The position numbers and the translations under genes were made by a program. The notes beneath the pieces are model-generated. The model saw only the letters and a list, made by a program, of their open reading frames with translations. It did no database searches and was not told where the DNA came from. From contig JAEZCJ010000024.1 of NCBI GenBank assembly GCA_023433615.1, positions 1 to 48,225 of the forward strand: 48,225 nucleotides of DNA, written 5' to 3'. Below are positions 23,062-32,046 of this stretch, one piece after another (the first letter of the stretch is position 1; each line of letters opens with the position of its first letter). The DNA is from Bacillota bacterium (GTDB lineage Bacteria > Bacillota > Bacilli > Paenibacillales > Paenibacillaceae).

Positions 23062-24651
23062 CTATTTGCTTCCTTCCGCCCTGCGCGCCTGCCCTTGCAT
23101 CGCCGTTTGCTGCGCACGATACTCCATCGCGGTCACGCCCTCCAGCTCCTTGAACACGCGGTTAAAATGCTTCGCATTGTCGAACCCGACCATCTCGCCG
23201 ATCTCGTACACCTTCGCATCCGTCGCCGCCAGCAGCTCCTTCGCCTTCTCGATGCGAATTTTCTTGAGTACGTTCACGAAGCTCTCGCCGGTATACTCCT
23301 TGAAAATCTGGCCGAAATACGAATAGTTGAGCGAAACGTAGTTCGAGACGACCGTCATGTTGAGATCCTTGGCGTAATGCTCATGCATGTACTGCAGCGC
23401 CTTGCGCATCTCCTTATGCTCGCCGTGCACCGACTTGATATTGCAGATGTAGTCGGACAGGAGCATGACCAGATCCTCCACATCGTGGTAGTAATCCTGC
23501 ACCGCCGCATAGTGATCGATGCTGCCGACGCGTTTGTAGAGCTTCAGCACCTCGACCGACTCTTCGCCGTACGTGTGGAAGACGCGGTCGAATACGAGCT
23601 CGTTGAGCAGCCGGCCGACCTCCTCGATATACGCGACGCCGTCCTCTCCCGCCCCGATGGCGGACAGGTCGAACAAGCGGAGCAGCATGCTCTTGATCTC
23701 CTGCTCCTTGCCCGCGCCCAGCAGGTTCCCCAAGCGACGGATGTCCTCCACCGGAACCGCGGGTACGGCTGGCACAGCGCCTCCTTCGCCCGCAGCGGAG
23801 ACCAGGATGGCAGAGCCCGCATGCGGCTGAAGCAGGCTGCGCTTCAGCGCTTGCTTCGCCTGCTTATACAAGACGGGCAGCTCCGACGCCGACGAAGCGC
23901 GCCGGCTTAAGCCGATGAAGTAGAGCGAGCCCGTCTTGCCCGCCAGGTCTGCCATCAGCTCCGCGAAGCAGTCGGGATCGCTGGATGCCACCGTCAGCTG
24001 ACCGTCTTTGTCGACCGTCCAGAACGTTCGACTCCCCTGCTCGTAGCGCCTCGCCAGAAATTCCTCGGCCTTCACGTATTGGCGCGCATCGCCCGCGAAC
24101 TTCAATGCGCCGACCGCGTAATCCGGCTCGAGCGCACGCAGGCCGGATCGCTCCAGCATGTCGGCAGCCTCCTCTTCGCCCTGCTCCGCATGCAAGAACA
24201 TCTGATTCAAGACGCTTGCCGCAAGATCGGAGCGATACCGGCCGGCTTGGCTTAACAATCCCGCCGTCTCTTCCGCGCGCGTCAGCTCCTCCTCGATCCG
24301 GGCAATGGCGCCATGCAGCTCCTCCCGTACGATCGGTTTCAGCAGATATTCCTTCACCTCGTACTTGATCGCTTCCCGCGCATATTGGAATTCGTCATAT
24401 CCGCTCAAGATCAGGATCGATGGCCGGTGATGCGAATGGTACGCATGGCGGATCAGCGCCATCCCGTCCATGCCGGGCATCCGAATGTCGGTAATGACAA
24501 TATCGATTCGCCTCGCTTCGATGGCTTCCAGCGCCTCTTCTCCGCCCGAAGCCAGCGCGATATCATAGCGGCCGGGGTATTCGCGCTCGATGATCGCCTT
24601 GATCCCCAGCCGAATGTTGCGTTCATCGTCCACAATCATGATCGTTCTCAT
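23062..24651 (-). CDS. YesN-type response regulator (REC + AraC HTH)
   Basis: 529 residues. The receiver domain (1-120) has VDDERNIRLGI, the phosphoacceptor in IVITDIRMPGMDG, and YLLKPIV. A long helical middle region (about 130-400), typical of the YesN group, follows. The C-terminus is an AraC-type double HTH: LNMTVVSNYVSLNYSYFGQIFKEYTG and VYEIGEMVGFDNAKHFNRVFKELEG. It is encoded 1-2 bases after the YesM-like kinase gene and should activate the sugar ABC transporter upstream in the cluster. GGAGGGG precedes ATG 24651 within the end of the kinase gene. Confidence 0.94.
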   Translation of the reverse strand: MRTIMIVDDERNIRLGIKAIIEREYPGRYDIALASGGEEALEAIEARRIDIVITDIRMPGMDGMALIRHAYHSHHRPSILILSGYDEFQYAREAIKYEVKEYLLKPIVREELHGAIARIEEELTRAEETAGLLSQAGRYRSDLAASVLNQMFLHAEQGEEEAADMLERSGLRALEPDYAVGALKFAGDARQYVKAEEFLARRYEQGSRTFWTVDKDGQLTVASSDPDCFAELMADLAGKTGSLYFIGLSRRASSASELPVLYKQAKQALKRSLLQPHAGSAILVSAAGEGGAVPAVPAVPVEDIRRLGNLLGAGKEQEIKSMLLRLFDLSAIGAGEDGVAYIEEVGRLLNELVFDRVFHTYGEESVEVLKLYKRVGSIDHYAAVQDYYHDVEDLVMLLSDYICNIKSVHGEHKEMRKALQYMHEHYAKDLNMTVVSNYVSLNYSYFGQIFKEYTGESFVNVLKKIRIEKAKELLAATDAKVYEIGEMVGFDNAKHFNRVFKELEGVTAMEYRAQQTAMQGQARRAEGSK

Positions 24652-24652
24652 G

Positions 24653-26545
24653 TCAGCCTGCCCCTCCGCTCAATATGAAATAAGGAATCCGCATCAGCAC
24701 CCGCGTATACCGGCCTTCCTCGCTTTCCACCTGCAGCCCGTACGCATGGCCGTAGAAGAGTCGAATCCGTTGCTGCACGTTCTGGAGGCCGATTCCGCTT
24801 CCCTCGCGCTCGCCCGCATCCGCCGTACCGTCCGGCTCGAGCACTCGATTCGACGGGTCCGATGCCAGCTTGCTGTTCAACGCCTTCAGCGCTCCGGCAT
24901 TCATGCCCTCGCCGTTATCGGCGATGGCAATGATCATCGCGTCCTCCTCGCGCCAGGCCTCGATCTCGATGCGCATATCGCCCGATTCTCCTTCGCGGAA
25001 GCCATGCTTGACGGCATTCTCGACGATCGGCTGCAACGACATCTTCAGCACCTCCTGCGCTAGATAGCCGGGTTCGATCGCGGTAGCCAGCTCCACTTTG
25101 CGCTCGAAGCGCACGTTCATGATCGCGATATAATTGGCGATATGCGCGATCTCGTCACGCAGCCGCACGTATTCGCTCGTCCATTTCAGATTGTAGCGCA
25201 AGAGGCCGCCTAGCGACGTCAATGCGTCGGAAATGGCATAGCGGCCGTCGACCTCGGCCATCATCTTGATATTCTCGAGCGTATTGTAGAGGAAGTGCGA
25301 ATCGATCTGGTTCTTGAGCGAGCGCAGTTCCGCTTCCTTCGAGGCGGCCTTCTTGTTCACCGCGTCCGCGATCAGCTCATTGATCTTGCTCAACATCTTG
25401 CGAAAATGATGTGCCAGCTCCCCGACCTCTCCGCCGCCCCGCACCGGAATCTCGAAGCTGAAGTCGCCTTGCCTCATCTTCTTCATCGAATCGCGCAGAA
25501 TGTGGAGCCGCTTCAAGATAAGGGCATTCAGGAAATAAGAGACGACCGATAGGATGATCAACAGGATGATATTGGCCGCGATCAGCTTGTTGCGCGTCAG
25601 CATCAGCTCCCGGAGCGTCTGCTCGAGCGATACGACTTGGACCATGTGGACATCCAATTGCTCGATGTACGTGTACGTAGCAAGCATCGGCGTCCCGCCT
25701 GCGCGAAAATCGACGCTGACAAGGCGCTCGCGCGACTGTCTGTCGACGACCGACTGCAGCGTCTCGTCCGTTACGCCCGCGTCGGCCAGCCATGGATTGC
25801 CGCGATTGTAATACACGCTGCCCGTACGATCGATAACGGCCATCTGCGCTTGCTCGCCGTCCAATTGACTGAAGGACTTGGGGAAGAAATTTTCCAGCCA
25901 CATATCGACCTCCAGCATGCCCACGATCGTTCCCGCCGGATATTCGATATTGCGAAGCAGCATCAGCTTCGGCTTCGGAACGCGATCCCCCTTATTGATG
26001 ATACTGTCGTCGTTCGGCGACACATGCCAATAATATTCGGAACCGACCTTCCCTTGCATGACAGGAAACCACGGCTCCTCCTTCACGCGGGATGTCCGAT
26101 AGAAGACGTCGAAGATTTCGCTGACGAACGGATTATCCGAGAAGATGCGCAGATGCGCGATATCCGGGTTATAGTTCATCAGCTGCGTCAGCTTGTCGCG
26201 CACGAGGCCCCAGCTGACATCGAAGAGCAGCTCCGTGGTGGACGGCTCGCTGACCGCAGCCAAATAATTGCGCACCTCGGCGTCCGAATCGGTGATCTGG
26301 GCGGTACGCATCATCGTGTTGATATTGCCCTCAATATTGCCCAACTCCAGCTCGACGGCATACTCGTTCTTGCTGCGCACCTCGTTAATGTAATTGTCCG
26401 AGAATTGATTGAAGATATAATAGGAGATCAGCAGACTCGGCACGAGCATGACGATAATGTACGTCAAGATCAGCCGCTTCTGCAGCGACCATTGCTCATG
26501 CCGGTAGGCTAGTTGACGGATCATTCGGTTCCATACGCGTTCCAT
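24653..26545 (-). CDS. YesM-type sensor histidine kinase
   Basis: 630 residues. One membrane segment lies at about 25-45; an extracellular Cache-like sensor spans about 50-300, and a second membrane segment is near 315-340. HAMP follows (ILRDSMKKMRQGDFSFEIPV). The His_kinase domain has LKNQIDSHFLYNTLENIKMM; the common QINPHFLYNTL reads QIDSHFLYNTL here, with the phospho-His kept. HATPase_c shows VENAVKHGF, ADNGEGM and GSGIGLQNVQQRI. It probably senses an oligosaccharide, directly or through the lipoprotein of the adjacent transporter, and phosphorylates the YesN-like regulator. ATG 26545 follows a GGAG site. Confidence 0.94.
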   Translation of the reverse strand: MERVWNRMIRQLAYRHEQWSLQKRLILTYIIVMLVPSLLISYYIFNQFSDNYINEVRSKNEYAVELELGNIEGNINTMMRTAQITDSDAEVRNYLAAVSEPSTTELLFDVSWGLVRDKLTQLMNYNPDIAHLRIFSDNPFVSEIFDVFYRTSRVKEEPWFPVMQGKVGSEYYWHVSPNDDSIINKGDRVPKPKLMLLRNIEYPAGTIVGMLEVDMWLENFFPKSFSQLDGEQAQMAVIDRTGSVYYNRGNPWLADAGVTDETLQSVVDRQSRERLVSVDFRAGGTPMLATYTYIEQLDVHMVQVVSLEQTLRELMLTRNKLIAANIILLIILSVVSYFLNALILKRLHILRDSMKKMRQGDFSFEIPVRGGGEVGELAHHFRKMLSKINELIADAVNKKAASKEAELRSLKNQIDSHFLYNTLENIKMMAEVDGRYAISDALTSLGGLLRYNLKWTSEYVRLRDEIAHIANYIAIMNVRFERKVELATAIEPGYLAQEVLKMSLQPIVENAVKHGFREGESGDMRIEIEAWREEDAMIIAIADNGEGMNAGALKALNSKLASDPSNRVLEPDGTADAGEREGSGIGLQNVQQRIRLFYGHAYGLQVESEEGRYTRVLMRIPYFILSGGAG

Positions 26546-26601
26546 GCTGCTCCATCCCTCGAATCTTCATCGTTCTTTACTTAATAGAATAGTATTCATA
26601 C

Positions 26602-26732
26602 GTCCAGTTGTCAGCACCTCAAGCTTTTCCGTAGGAAACGCAGCATCGGAAGCAAATGCTTTTATCTTCGCCGGCGTTCAAGATTCGATGTCGATTATGC
26701 TTCATTGAAATTCTTCGTGATCACAATTGGAC
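26602..26732 (-). repeat. Intergenic TIR element, copy B
   Basis: A 131-base element bounded by GTCCAGTTGT (26602-26611) and ACAATTGGAC (26723-26732), one mismatch. Read on the minus strand it has the family order: GTGATCACGAAG, a TCGACATCGAATCTTGAACGC core, then one copy of the module with TTGCTTCCGATG and CGTTTCCTACGGAAAAGC, and a GGTGCTGACAACTGGAC end. It lies between the kinase and lipoprotein genes of the sugar-transport cluster. Confidence 0.8.
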
Positions 26733-26775
26733 CTTACCGCATCTGTCCGGTCTTGGGGGAGAGATGTGGAGTGAA

Positions 26776-26819
26776 GGGGCGAACAACGGCTGAAAGCCGC
26801 CGCCGCTCCCCGTTTTTTT
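26776..26819 (+). terminator. Intrinsic terminator pointing along the plus strand
   Basis: GGGG (26776-26779) and CCCC (26808-26811) close a hairpin with arms AACAACGGCT and AGCCGCCGCCG, paired with several G-U, followed by T7 (26813-26819). The T-run makes it strong on the plus strand, although no plus-strand gene precedes it; on the minus strand there is no U-run. Confidence 0.55.
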
Positions 26820-26860
26820 CGAGGGAGCGACTGCGACTTCAACTGCTGCCGGCGGAAGCG

Positions 26861-28576
26861 CTACTTCAGAAACTCGGCGAGCTTCTTCACGTTCGCTTCA
26901 TATAGGGTCTGACGATAAGCTTGGAGCGCCTCGAAGCCTGCCTTATCGCGGTCCGCGATGAATTCGCTCCAGGTCTTGTCGAATTCTTCCTCGGACTTCG
27001 CGAGCAGAAGCTTCGGCAGCGCCTTGCCGAATTCCTGGTCGATCTTCGTCTTGCTGATGCCTTCCGGCGAGTTGGCCGGCGGATCGATCAAGTCGAACTG
27101 CGAGAAGCTGACGGTCTTGCCCTTCGTCCAATCTTCCAGCTGTTTGAACGGCTCTACGGCAGGCGGTGCCCACTGCAGGTTCATGTTCGTATCCATCAGC
27201 ATCCAGAACGTATGGGATGCGCCATACTGCTTATCGAACGCGGAGCGGTCCTTGTTAAGCAGCTCGAGCGCTTCCGGCAAGAACTGGTCCTTCCCGTCGA
27301 TCGTGTCGTACGTGACCCCTTTCTCGCCCAGATACATATCCTTCTGGCCTTCCTCGCTAATGAGGTAGCTCAGGAATTGGATGGCACGCGCTTTATCCTT
27401 CACGTTCTTGGAGATCAGCGTTACCGTCCAGCCCGAGATTGCGGGGCCTGCCAGCGTCGGCTGGTCAAGATTCGCGTTCGACGGACCGTCTACCGCGATG
27501 TACACCGAATTCGGGTCGTTGGCGAACAGCACGTTCTGCTGCGCCGCGAAGTCTGTGCGTTGGTACAGCATCGCGAAGTAACGGCCTTGCGCGATCTTCT
27601 CTTCCATCTGCGGACGCTTGTCGATGAAGATATCCTTCGACAGCAGCCCGTCCTGGTTCGCTTGGCGGAATACCTTCAGCCACTTGATATATTCCAGATC
27701 GATATAACGGTCATTAAGCTTGCCGTCGATATCGCGCGGGATCGCGAGGAAGTTCTGGATGTAGTCCTTCAGCGAATCGTTGCCGTTCTCGCCGAACTCA
27801 TGAAGGCCGATCGGAATGATTGGCTGGCCGTTCACTTCCGGGAACTTCTCTTTCGCCGCCTTCAGCGCGGCCAGGAATCCTTCCGGCGTCCGCATGTCCG
27901 GGCTTCCGATCGCTTCATACATGTCCTTGCGGACGACGAAGGTCTGGTTCGACGCATAGTTGTCGCCGAACTTCTGGAAGTCCATCGGCGAAGAGGACGC
28001 ATTCGGATAGCCGTAGATGTTGCCGTCTGCTTGCGTATACCAAGATACCTTAGCCGGGTCCGCGACCTTGAAGAAGTATGGGTCATACTCGTCGGCCAGC
28101 TCATTGAGCGGCAGCACGAGGTCGCCTTCGATCATTTTCTTTACGCCGTCCTCATACCAGCCCAGGGTGATGAAATCCGGCAGGCTGCCCGACGCGATCA
28201 TCGTGTTCAGCTTCTCGTTCTCGTTGCCGGCCGGCACGATGAAGTTGATATCCACGCCCGTCTTCTTCGTGATGTACTGGCTTGTCGGGTCGACGCCCCA
28301 CTTGTTCGGGAACCATGCGAAGTTCAAGTACCAATCGAACGTGATCGGATCCTTGCTCTGCTGCCAGCCCGGCGCGTCTGCAGACGGTTCGTCCGCCGCA
28401 TCCGCATTATCGGCCGCATTCCCGGCATTGCTCGCATTCGCTTTGTTACCGCTTGCATTGTTCGCCGCCTCATTGCTCTTGCCGTTGTTGCCGCCCGCGC
28501 ATGCCGCTAAGAGCGACAGCATGAGCGTCAGCACGAGCGCGAGACTGAGCAGCTTCGTTGTGCGCAATTGTGTCAT
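26861..28576 (-). CDS. Extracellular solute-binding lipoprotein of a sugar ABC transporter (LplA-like)
   Basis: 571 residues. The signal peptide ends in the lipobox LLAAC (Cys 26), followed by an Asn/Ala/Gly-rich linker (about 28-70). The mature domain (DPITFDWYLNFAWFPN onward) is a large family 1 solute-binding protein of the LplA/YtcQ group that captures oligosaccharides. GWTVTLISKNVKDKARAIQFLSYL is a typical family segment. It is downstream of the two permease genes and separated from the kinase gene by repeat B. ATG 28576 has AAGAGGGG upstream with rather long spacing. The exact sugar is not predictable; no glycosidase is adjacent. Confidence 0.93.
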   Translation of the reverse strand: MTQLRTTKLLSLALVLTLMLSLLAACAGGNNGKSNEAANNASGNKANASNAGNAADNADAADEPSADAPGWQQSKDPITFDWYLNFAWFPNKWGVDPTSQYITKKTGVDINFIVPAGNENEKLNTMIASGSLPDFITLGWYEDGVKKMIEGDLVLPLNELADEYDPYFFKVADPAKVSWYTQADGNIYGYPNASSSPMDFQKFGDNYASNQTFVVRKDMYEAIGSPDMRTPEGFLAALKAAKEKFPEVNGQPIIPIGLHEFGENGNDSLKDYIQNFLAIPRDIDGKLNDRYIDLEYIKWLKVFRQANQDGLLSKDIFIDKRPQMEEKIAQGRYFAMLYQRTDFAAQQNVLFANDPNSVYIAVDGPSNANLDQPTLAGPAISGWTVTLISKNVKDKARAIQFLSYLISEEGQKDMYLGEKGVTYDTIDGKDQFLPEALELLNKDRSAFDKQYGASHTFWMLMDTNMNLQWAPPAVEPFKQLEDWTKGKTVSFSQFDLIDPPANSPEGISKTKIDQEFGKALPKLLLAKSEEEFDKTWSEFIADRDKAGFEALQAYRQTLYEANVKKLAEFLK

Positions 28577-28649
28577 TGATGTTCAATCCCCTCTTCTTGT
28601 TCGTATTGTATAGATCATGTCTCGTTTCCAAGACCGGAAACCGTTGTAA

Positions 28650-28711
28650 CTGCCGGCATATGCTTCCGATGTGCGTTTCCTTCGGAAACGCTCGAGCCGC
28701 TGACCGCCAGT
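28650..28711 (+). repeat. Solo module of the TIR element family (copy C)
   Basis: CGGCATATGCTTCCGATG, followed by the hairpin GCGTTTCC-TTC-GGAAACGC and CTCGAGCCGCTGACCGCCAG, matches the internal module found twice in copy A and once in copy B. The outer parts of the element (the CGAATCTTGAACGC core and full ends) are missing; short arms ACTGCCGG/CCGCCAGT bracket it. It lies between the permease and lipoprotein genes. Confidence 0.7.
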
Positions 28712-28743
28712 TTTACAGAACGGAGCGATCCCGCTCCAGACCA

Positions 28744-29631
28744 TTACCCCTTGATCGAGCCTACCATGAGGCCTTTGACGAAATACTTCTGCAGGAACGG
28801 ATAAGCCAGCACGATCGGCAGCGTCGTGACGACCATCGTCGCCAGCTTGATCGACTGCGACGTGACGGTGCGGTTAATGGCCGCGCCGGCCGTTGCGACG
28901 ATCTGGTTGGAGCTGCTCTGCGCCACGACGCGGAACAGGAACGTCTGAATGGGCTGCAGGTCCATCTTGTTGACGTAGATCATGCCCGTGAAATAGTCGT
29001 TCCATTGATAGACCCCATGGAAGAGCGCAATGGTGGCAACGACGGGCATCGAGATCGGAATGATGATGCGAGTAAAGATCGTCAGGTCATTCGCGCCGTC
29101 GATTCGCGCAGCTTCTTCCAGACCATCCGGGATATCCCGGAAGAAGGCCATGAAGATGATCATATCGAAGAAGCTGAACAGCGCAGGTATGATATAGACC
29201 AGGAAGCTGTCGAACAGCCCGAGGTCGCGAATCAGCAAGAAGGTCGGGATCAGCCCGCCGTAGAAGAACATGGTGATCGTGCCCATTACGAGGTAGATTT
29301 TCCGTCCCAGCAGCTCTCTGCGCGACAACGCATAGCCCACCATTGCAGTGAAAAACACGTGGCAGACGAAGCCGATGACCGTCTTCGCGATCGTGATGCC
29401 CATGGCCGTCATGATGCCTGCATTCTTGAATACTTCAATGTAGTTATCGAAGCTGAACACCCGCGGCACCCAGTAGATGCCGCCGCGCATCGCGTCCTGT
29501 CCGTCATTGAACGAATTCACGAGCACGTACCAGATCGGGTAGAGCGTCAGGAAGCAGATGAGCAGCATGCCTACGATATTGAAGGCGTCGAACAAACGGT
29601 CTGACTTGCTTAAGGTTGGCCGTGATTCCAT
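28744..29631 (-). CDS. Sugar ABC transporter permease (YtcP/LplC-like)
   Basis: 295 residues with six membrane segments. The cytoplasmic EAA loop is EEAARIDGANDLTIFTRIIIPISMPVVATIAL, and the C-terminus LQKYFVKGLMVGSIKG is characteristic of the family. ATG 29631 is chosen because AAAGGCGG lies just upstream and the preceding permease ends at 29648, leaving 16 bases; the frame extends upstream only as antisense noise. It pairs with the LplB-like permease. Confidence 0.93.
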   Translation of the reverse strand: MESRPTLSKSDRLFDAFNIVGMLLICFLTLYPIWYVLVNSFNDGQDAMRGGIYWVPRVFSFDNYIEVFKNAGIMTAMGITIAKTVIGFVCHVFFTAMVGYALSRRELLGRKIYLVMGTITMFFYGGLIPTFLLIRDLGLFDSFLVYIIPALFSFFDMIIFMAFFRDIPDGLEEAARIDGANDLTIFTRIIIPISMPVVATIALFHGVYQWNDYFTGMIYVNKMDLQPIQTFLFRVVAQSSSNQIVATAGAAINRTVTSQSIKLATMVVTTLPIVLAYPFLQKYFVKGLMVGSIKG

Positions 29632-29647
29632 CCGTCGTACCGCCTTT

Positions 29648-30643
29648 CTAGAACAGGGATTGTTGATTGATGCGCTTCGACAGCTGGTTCGCGCCGATGA
29701 GCAGCATGACCGCGATGATCGACTTGAGCAGCCCGACTGCCGTTGCGTACGAATAGCGTGCCGAGAGCAAGCCTGTCTGGTAGACATAGACGTCGATGAC
29801 GTTGCTGGCACTCTCGTTGAGCGAGTTCCGAAGCACGAGAATCTGATCGAAGTTCGAATTGAGCACGCCGCTGACCGCCAGAATGAACAAGATCGTGATC
29901 GTGCCGCTGATGCTGGGCAGGGTGACGTAACGCATTTTCTGAAAACGTCCCGCTCCGTCGATCGTTGCCGCCTCGTACAGGTCAGGCGAGACGCCCGCGA
30001 TCGCTGCCAAGTAGATAATGGCCGACCAGCCGAGCTCCTTCCAGATGTCTGAGGTGATGATGATCGTCCAGAAGTACGCCGGCTCCGCCAGATAGCTGAT
30101 CGGCTCGTCAATCAAGTGCAGCGCGAGCAGCAGCTTATTGATGATGCCGACGTCAGCCAGCCACGTCGCCATGATGCCGCCGAGTACGACCCACGATAGA
30201 AAGTGCGGCAGGTACGAGATTGTCTGTACCGACTTCTTGAACCGCAGCGAACGCAGTTCGTTGAGGAATAGCGCGAACAAGATCGGCAGCGGGAAGCCGA
30301 TGCACAGCTTGATCAGGCTGATGCCGAGCGTGTTGCGAAGCACGGTCACCAACTCGTCGTCCTCGAGGAAGGCCCGGAAGTGCTCAAGACCGACCCACGG
30401 CGCTTCGCCGACCGTTCGGATAATATCGAATTCCTTGAAAGCGATAATGATGCCGTACATCGGAATGTAGTTGAATATGAACATCCAGGCTGCGCCCAGG
30501 AGCGCCATAACTTGCAGATACCGCTGCGCGGCGAGTTTGCGCAGCACCTTGGCTGCCCGCTCAGCGGCCGTCGGCTTCGCGAATGGACGCGCTTCGGACT
30601 CCGGCAGCGGCTCGGCAGGCTCAGCGCTCAGATTGGCATTCAT
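29648..30643 (-). CDS. Sugar ABC transporter permease (LplB/YteP-like)
   Basis: 331 residues. A hydrophilic N-terminal 50 residues precede six membrane segments. Family marks are FNYIPMYGIIIAFKEFDIIR, LRNTLGISLIKLCIGFPLPILFALFLNEL and the EAA loop YEAATIDGAGRFQKMRYVTLPSISGTITILF. It is the first gene of the transport operon and starts at ATG 30643 with GGAGGGAC upstream. The ATPase that energises such systems (MsmX type) is normally encoded elsewhere; none is in this window. Confidence 0.93.
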   Translation of the reverse strand: MNANLSAEPAEPLPESEARPFAKPTAAERAAKVLRKLAAQRYLQVMALLGAAWMFIFNYIPMYGIIIAFKEFDIIRTVGEAPWVGLEHFRAFLEDDELVTVLRNTLGISLIKLCIGFPLPILFALFLNELRSLRFKKSVQTISYLPHFLSWVVLGGIMATWLADVGIINKLLLALHLIDEPISYLAEPAYFWTIIITSDIWKELGWSAIIYLAAIAGVSPDLYEAATIDGAGRFQKMRYVTLPSISGTITILFILAVSGVLNSNFDQILVLRNSLNESASNVIDVYVYQTGLLSARYSYATAVGLLKSIIAVMLLIGANQLSKRINQQSLF

Positions 30644-30991
30644 GATGGTCGTCCCTCCGTTTCCGTATCCTTATTGTAGTGCGGCGGTCGTCCTCCCGTA
30701 AGGCTTCAAAGTATGAATGGGGTTGCAATATTTCGGGTGGGGAGGGATTTCGGGGGCGAGGGGACTGTCAGCAGGGCAATAGTGTGCAAACCTTGCCTAG
30801 GCAGGAGTGGTCTCGCAGTAGAGGTAGACAGCTTCTGCAGGCGGCTGAGCTGAGGCGGTGTAGCGCCAGCGGTATGGCGGGGGGGTTAATGCCATCTCTA
30901 GGGCATATCTGCGAGTTTAATTGCATTTCGAGCAACTACATCATCGCAAGGCTCGCCTCAGTACGTCGTCGTACGCGAGCGGGCGGCGCAG
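30644..30991. other. 348-base gap: sugar-operon promoter region and kinase 3' flank
   Basis: No gene is seen. Minus-strand TACAAT (30678-30673) is a good -10 for the permease operon; its -35 is weak, fitting activation by the AraC-type regulator. Near 30952-30982, GCTCGC...GCGAGC with inner GTACG-TCGT-CGTAC arms forms a hairpin behind the kinase stop, without a U-run. The G-rich centre has nothing further that I can support. Confidence 0.4.
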
Positions 30992-31921
30992 CTAGGCATC
31001 CATCTGCCCCAGCAGCGCATCGATCGCTTCGCCAAGCTCCTGCGCAGTGCGGAAGCCGCCATCCCCGCCTTCGAGCAAACGGGCGATCAACTCGCGGGTG
31101 CCGGCAGCGAGCGGCAGCTCTTCCTGCCAGCTCCGCACCCGGTCATCCGGCGCCTCGTAGCCCGAGTAGAGCAGGAAGAGCATGAGGTGGCCGACGCCGT
31201 ATAGGTCGCTGGATACGGACGGCGCGCGCATGCGGCGCTTGACGGAATGCCAAACGTCCGGCGAACCGGACCGATCGATTGCCGCAGCGTTCTTCCTCCG
31301 TTCCAAGCGGGACTGCTCATGCCGTTCACCGGGCGATTGCTCGCCGAGTCCGCGCAGCAGCTCGTCAGGCAGCCTTTCCCCGATGCCGCAGGCCAGCCCG
31401 AAGTCGATCAAGGTAACGACTTCCTCATGCAGGATCACGTTGGGAATCCGGACGTCGCGGTGCACGAAGCCGGCCGCATGGAGATGCCCCAGCGGCTCGA
31501 CAAGGCTGCGAACGAGGATAAGCGCCGTCCGTTCGCCGATCACGACGCCATCCTCCATAACCGTATCTTCAAGATTCCGACCTGCCGTGAACTCGGTGAC
31601 GAGCAGCTCCTTCTTGCCTAACTGCAAGTAATCGATCCAGGCCGGAATTTGCGGATGGCGCAGCCGCTGCATCAAAGCGCTCTCGCGCCGCAGCAATTGT
31701 ATGCCAAGCTCGCCCTTGCTCGGCTTGTTCATCTTCAACAATACGCGGCGACCGGTTGCCGGCTCGATACCCTCGTAGGCCAGCCCGTAGCTTCCCATGC
31801 CGATGAAGCGCACGAGTCTATAACGGTCCAGGATTGCCGTCCCTTCCCGCAGCGGATAGTCCTTCCATGCATCCAGCATGCGGCGGAACGCATGCCGCAG
31901 CCGCATATTGAGCCTGCCCAT
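30992..31921 (-). CDS. Hanks-type serine/threonine protein kinase
   Basis: 309 residues. The kinase domain starts near 32: the glycine-rich loop FIGMGSYGLAYEG, Lys in VLLKMNKP, Glu in LLRRESALMQRL, catalytic loop FVHRDVRIPNVIL, and IDFGLACG (Mg-binding DFG). It is soluble: no membrane segment or PASTA repeats are present, unlike PrkC. The catalytic-loop Lys is replaced by Arg (HRDVR), and the activation segment is long and charged (about 205-240). It resembles the small kinases YbdM/PrkD. GGAAGGGGAG lies before ATG 31921. It is divergent from a gene for a small Tyr/His-rich protein that could be a substrate; that link is a guess. Confidence 0.9.
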   Translation of the reverse strand: MGRLNMRLRHAFRRMLDAWKDYPLREGTAILDRYRLVRFIGMGSYGLAYEGIEPATGRRVLLKMNKPSKGELGIQLLRRESALMQRLRHPQIPAWIDYLQLGKKELLVTEFTAGRNLEDTVMEDGVVIGERTALILVRSLVEPLGHLHAAGFVHRDVRIPNVILHEEVVTLIDFGLACGIGERLPDELLRGLGEQSPGERHEQSRLERRKNAAAIDRSGSPDVWHSVKRRMRAPSVSSDLYGVGHLMLFLLYSGYEAPDDRVRSWQEELPLAAGTRELIARLLEGGDGGFRTAQELGEAIDALLGQMDA

Positions 31922-31971
31922 TCGCGTTTCTCCCCTTCCCTACGCCCGCCCTTCATGAGACAAGCACCTGT

Positions 31972-32004
31972 TCGAGAAACCGTTCTCGATCTCCCCCGTA
32001 TAAT
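31972..32004 (+). promoter_or_regulatory. Inverted repeat and -10 box upstream of the Tyr/His-rich small protein
   Basis: TCGAGAA-ACCG-TTCTCGA (31972-31989) is a perfect inverted repeat where a -35 would lie. TATAAT at 31999-32004 is a consensus -10. The absence of a recognisable -35 and the palindrome suggest an activator or repressor site. Confidence 0.45.
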
Positions 32005-32046
32005 ATCGTATCTCTGCCATTCTCGACTACGGAGGTGGAATAACGA

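Noticed and set aside
26921..28510. 529-codon plus-strand frame opposite the lipoprotein gene
   Set aside because: Typical antisense shadow rich in Arg, Val, Leu and His; the minus-strand lipoprotein has a lipobox and family motifs.
28558..29604. 348-codon plus-strand frame opposite the YtcP-like permease
   Set aside because: Asp/Arg/His-rich shadow of a membrane protein gene; starts inside repeat module C.
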